A DNA stretch of 64,000 nucleotides, taken from NCBI GenBank assembly GCA_039180025.1, contig JBCDDZ010000001.1:62001-126000 (forward strand), given 5' to 3'. The stretch is from Algisphaera sp039180025. Its GTDB lineage: Bacteria > Planctomycetota > Phycisphaerae > Phycisphaerales > Phycisphaeraceae. This document shows positions 60,684-64,000 of the stretch, in pieces. The position numbers and the translations under genes are program-made. Positions within the stretch are counted from its first letter, which is position 1, and each line of letters opens with the position of its first letter. The notes below the pieces were generated by a model, which searched no databases, was not told the origin of the DNA, and saw only the letters and a list, made by a program, of their open reading frames with translations.

Positions 60684-60722
60684 AAAAAAACCCACGGATG
60701 ATCATTGATCATCCGTGGGTTT
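60684..60722 (-). terminator. Strong terminator between ppc and the secretin gene
   Basis: AAACCCACGGATGATCA (60688-60704) is followed after one base by its exact complement (60706-60722), a 17-bp near-perfect palindrome. On the minus strand it ends in seven T residues, so it stops the secretin transcript (stop at 60783). It could also act in the other direction. Confidence 0.85.
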
Positions 60723-60782
60723 GGCTTCAGCCAATGCTATACCCGAAGTCGGAATGCACTGAAATTCCGAGATGGTGACCGA

Positions 60783-63700
60783 TTACTGGGCCAGTTCTTC
60801 AAGTCGGTCCGTGATCCCGGGGAAAGATTCTTCTTCACGCTCGTTCTGAATCAGGATCGTAGGCTTGATAAGCACCAGCAGCGTACTCTCCGTTTCGACT
60901 TTCGAGGTGTTGGTAAACAGCCGATTGAGAATCGGGAGCTTCGAAAGAACCGGTACGCCTGATTCGATCTCTGCTTCTTCCACCAGGCGTTGTCCGCCTA
61001 TTAAGAGCGTTCCGCCATCAGGGACGCTCACGGTCGCTTTAATGGTGGTGATATCCACGATGGGCAATTGAACCGCGAGCCCCGAGTCGATGATGATCGG
61101 CGGCGAGCCGTCGTCGCCATCGATAATAATTGTCTGGGTGATCGGGAAATCGTCAATGTCCACGATGTCCGCGAGGCTGGGCCGGAGTGTCATCGTGACG
61201 TAGCGACGATCGGCCGAGATGGTCCCTTCGACGTCCAAGACCACACCAGATTGGGTAATCGAAATCGTGATGTCGAATCCGCCGGAGTCCGGGATCGGTT
61301 CGAGGTCGGAGATAAATGAGACTTCCTGGGTGACCACTACGTAGGCTCGCTGGCCGTTAAAGAACGTGACCCGCGGGGCCGTGAGCGAAACCGAGTTTTG
61401 GTTTGCTAAAGTTGACTCGACCAGGAAGTTCACCGAAAGGTCGTCGATAAAGCTGACGCCCAGGCTCAGGGCAGGGTCGCCGGTGAAAAACGGCTCGAAC
61501 GCGCTAGCCACCGTGACTGCACTACTGAGGTCATTCGTGCTCTGGCTCGCGACAATCGGCTGGAACCCGGAGTTCACGAGGCTGCCGTCGAACGGACTCA
61601 CAACGAGTGGGCCGTCGGCGTCGCCCACCCAGGCGACATCGATATCCAAAAGTGTTTCATCCAAGAAGGTGCTGTCCACCAAAAGGAATCGGGCTTCGAC
61701 TGAGATCTGAATCGCCCGGGTTTCGCGGAGTTTTTCTAATAGCGCGAACACTTCACGATGATTATCGGGAGTGGTTTTGATAATCAGGCTGCTGTTGAGC
61801 TCGCGGACGCTTGATTCACCTTGATCCCATTCTTCAATGGTGCCGACCGTTTCCTGGATAAGCTCGGTAATCTGCTCGATAATTTCTTCACGCGTAATTT
61901 CTTCTTCATCATCGTCGTCTTGTTCGTCGCCGAAGATGCTGCCGCCGCCCCCTCCGCCGCCACCGCCACCACCCGAGTTCGTGTTTGACAACGAATCGGT
62001 GAGGCTGAACTCGGGTGCGTCGGTGAAGTTGGGTACTTGCACCAACAGGTCGCGGATGTCATAAACTTCGAGTTCGGTTGAAAGCTTGAGGTCTTCCAGG
62101 CTGGAAATGGTCACGACCCCATCGATGAGCGAATAGCCGATCGTGCCCCCGAAACCCTGAGACGAAGCCTGCTGGAGCACCAATTCCAGGGCCCGGTCTG
62201 CAGGAACGTTATTAAGTTGCAGGGTAATCGGCGCGTCCTGATCGACATCAACTCCTTGGAGCAGCGCGGGCCAGTTCACGAAAATATTGGCCTCGGTGGT
62301 GTCGCGGAGGTAATTGATGACCGACTCGAGGGGGATCGCCTCGAAGTTGATCGGCACGGTTTTCTTGAGTTTGAGTGCTGTTTCGCGGTTCGCTTCGGAC
62401 TCCCCCCCGCTGTCGTCGAGACCGCGGATCCGGCGGTCCGAGAGTTCCAACCAGTCCTCGGGGTAGCTGATGATGTCTTGGTAAGGGGTGGTCGCTTCGA
62501 TGTTGGTCAAGCTGTTTTGGGCGGAGTGGTAACGCCGAGCTCGGGTCAGGTTTCGATCGGTTACGGCGACCAGTGAATCTTCGATAATGTCTTTGAGCAA
62601 CTGAGCCGTGAAATTGCCTGGTTCTTTGAAGAGCGCTTGATCGAGGAGGAGCAGCGCCTCTTCGTATTTCATTTCTTTCTGGAGCTCACGGGCCTCTTTG
62701 ACGAGTGCAGTGACTTGATTGCGGTTTTCGCGCCGGGCCTCGGCCAGGGCTTTTTTCTCGTCTTCGGCTTGCTGCTTTTTCGTCGCTTCGAATTCGCGGA
62801 TCGCGGCGTCACGCTGCGCGGTCTGTACCTGGACCGAAAGCTCGGTCGCCGCATCACGCATCCGCTTGTATTCGCCGACGCTGAAGAACTCCTGCCGCTG
62901 TTCGATCTCAGACTTCGCCCGTGCCACGCTGTCCGAAGCCAGGGCATAATCTCCGCGTTCGAGTGCTGCCCTTGCCTCGCTCATCGCTTCTTCGTAAGCG
63001 CTCTTGGTGGCTTGGCGGATAATGTTGAAATTATCTACCGCAGCGTCGAGTTGGGGACGCTCCGCGACCGCATCGTTGTTCGCCGCCAGCAGGCTCGCTT
63101 GAATCTCGGGATTGTTGGGATCGAGTTCTTCGGCCTTGGCCAATAGCGTCATGGCGATGTCGCCATAGCCGTCGGCCATCGCCTGCTTCGCATCGCGGTA
63201 GAACTCTTGGGCCATGGCTTGGCGGGCCTGGACGAACAAATCCTCGGTTGTCGACGAGACCGGAGCCGGCGGAGTTGTGGTGAGAGCCGGAGCACCAGCT
63301 GTTGATCCATCGGACCCGGTTGAGGGTGGGGCCGATGCGGTCTGTGGCTCGGGTTCCGCGACCTGCCCGGACGACGCACGGACCTCAGCGATCCGGTCGG
63401 TACCACGTTTAATCCGCTGCTGATCGAACCAGCCCAAGTCGGCACCGGACGCGCTGACCGCCGCAAACTTCGTGGCCGCCCTGTCTAGTCGACCCGCGGC
63501 CAGATCGGTCTCGGCGGAGTCGAGGGTCCGCTTGGCCTGCGTGGTATCGGTGTTGAGTTCACGAAGCAGGTCTGCCAAACGAGCCTGGGCGATCTGCCCG
63601 GTCTCTCCGCCTTGTTCGATGAGCGACGTGTAAAGGGCGACCGCGGTGCCCGGGTCGTTTTCCACCGCGGCGTCGGCCTGGGCCAACGTCTCTTGTGACG

Positions 63701-63998
63701 AAGAAGCTTCGACGGCCGGTGAAGTTGCGGGCGTGGGGGTTTCTGCCGGGGCGGGGGCGGGAGTCACCGGCTCGGGGGGGGATTCCGCAAGGGTTGCGTC
63801 GATTTCCGTTAACGCGGCATACAGCGTCTGTCGCTGCTCCTTTGAAAGGCTGACCGCATCGATTTGGCTTAGCGTCTGCTGAGCCTGGACGAGTTCACCA
63901 GCCTCCATTTGAGCCAAACCCTGAGCCAGCCTGTCCGCCGCCGTGCTCTGCCCCGACGCCGGGCCGACCGCCGCGACACAGACCGACAAACACGTCAC
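60783..63998 (-). CDS. Secretin (GspD/PilQ-like) with TPR-like N-terminus, partial
   Basis: At least 1071 residues; the frame is open to the right edge, and the first visible residues (VTCLSVCVAAVGPASGQS) look like the end of a signal peptide, so the start lies outside. The first 450 residues are helical, TPR-like and Ala/Pro-rich. Then come secretin N-domains (PINFEAIPLESVINYLRDTT), a run of eleven glycines followed by DEQDDDDEEE, and the secretin pore domain (VPDGGTLLIGGQRLVEEAEI, GVPVLSKLPILNRLFTN). It would form an outer-membrane channel for type II-like export or a pilus system. Partner pseudopilins occur elsewhere in the window. Confidence 0.88.
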   Translation of the reverse strand: MTCLSVCVAAVGPASGQSTAADRLAQGLAQMEAGELVQAQQTLSQIDAVSLSKEQRQTLYAALTEIDATLAESPPEPVTPAPAPAETPTPATSPAVEASSSQETLAQADAAVENDPGTAVALYTSLIEQGGETGQIAQARLADLLRELNTDTTQAKRTLDSAETDLAAGRLDRAATKFAAVSASGADLGWFDQQRIKRGTDRIAEVRASSGQVAEPEPQTASAPPSTGSDGSTAGAPALTTTPPAPVSSTTEDLFVQARQAMAQEFYRDAKQAMADGYGDIAMTLLAKAEELDPNNPEIQASLLAANNDAVAERPQLDAAVDNFNIIRQATKSAYEEAMSEARAALERGDYALASDSVARAKSEIEQRQEFFSVGEYKRMRDAATELSVQVQTAQRDAAIREFEATKKQQAEDEKKALAEARRENRNQVTALVKEARELQKEMKYEEALLLLDQALFKEPGNFTAQLLKDIIEDSLVAVTDRNLTRARRYHSAQNSLTNIEATTPYQDIISYPEDWLELSDRRIRGLDDSGGESEANRETALKLKKTVPINFEAIPLESVINYLRDTTEANIFVNWPALLQGVDVDQDAPITLQLNNVPADRALELVLQQASSQGFGGTIGYSLIDGVVTISSLEDLKLSTELEVYDIRDLLVQVPNFTDAPEFSLTDSLSNTNSGGGGGGGGGGGSIFGDEQDDDDEEEITREEIIEQITELIQETVGTIEEWDQGESSVRELNSSLIIKTTPDNHREVFALLEKLRETRAIQISVEARFLLVDSTFLDETLLDIDVAWVGDADGPLVVSPFDGSLVNSGFQPIVASQSTNDLSSAVTVASAFEPFFTGDPALSLGVSFIDDLSVNFLVESTLANQNSVSLTAPRVTFFNGQRAYVVVTQEVSFISDLEPIPDSGGFDITISITQSGVVLDVEGTISADRRYVTMTLRPSLADIVDIDDFPITQTIIIDGDDGSPPIIIDSGLAVQLPIVDITTIKATVSVPDGGTLLIGGQRLVEEAEIESGVPVLSKLPILNRLFTNTSKVETESTLLVLIKPTILIQNEREEESFPGITDRLEELAQ

Positions 63999-64000
63999 GA

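Overview
The window looks like the chromosome of a planctomycete, most plausibly of the class Phycisphaerae. The support is indirect but consistent: high GC, PEP-CTERM exported proteins (5203-5886, 21287-21866), pseudopilin-like proteins with the planctomycete-type prepilin N-terminus (7062-7940, 35264-35980), an N-terminal LEPR-XLL-like motif on a giant exported protein (15014-21046), FG-GAP/LamG and dockerin-like modules, a CxPSR sulfatase, and a complete mreBCD cluster, which many other planctomycetes lack. No rRNA or phylogenetic marker is present, so the class is an inference.

Layout. 1-1500: the end of a TPR protein and a decayed IS5-type element holding fragments of two IS3-type transposases. 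1495-12367: a likely carbohydrate-use locus. FG-GAP/LamG protein, DHDPS-family aldolase/lyase, PEP-CTERM protein, LacI regulator and pseudopilin lie on the minus strand, divergent from a sodium/solute symporter and a GH2 beta-mannosidase. An 18-bp perfect inverted repeat lies between the two arms. 12336-21046: IS remnants, then a polymorphic-toxin-like locus: a 2010-residue exported carrier with a C-terminal NHHAIP (HNH-like) tip, an overlapping candidate immunity gene, and a second, orphan toxin tip with the same pre-toxin sequence. 21287-24111: a frameshifted PEP-CTERM gene, a small hypothetical protein and a sulfatase.

24329-42560 is mostly housekeeping: a membrane coiled-coil protein, mreB, mreC, mreD and two very small membrane proteins; the three-gene proton-translocating transhydrogenase; an unusual Rho; an esterase; a DUF4212/sodium-symporter pair; tRNA-Phe; an ACT protein, a sugar epimerase and a rhodanese pair. 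42724-55439 is a mobile-element graveyard that begins at tRNA-Ser(CGA). It holds pieces of two serine recombinases, terminase and DUF5681 genes, DUF2924, two related DDE transposases, a RAYT pseudogene, an apparently intact frameshifting IS630 element, and a YcaQ/AlkX-type DNA glycosylase gene whose 3' end has been fused in frame to a second IS630 transposase. Between the IS elements sits a DUF1573-rhodanese-MauE operon. 55849-64000: a SulP anion transporter next to PEP carboxylase, an IS3 scrap, a strong terminator and a secretin that runs off the right edge.

Working picture. The left third handles export and use of complex carbohydrate plus a contact- or secretion-dependent toxin. The middle serves cell shape, redox balance and transcription termination. 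The right third is an insertion hotspot followed by a possible bicarbonate-uptake and anaplerosis pair. Almost all other long open frames on the opposite strand are GC-driven shadows.
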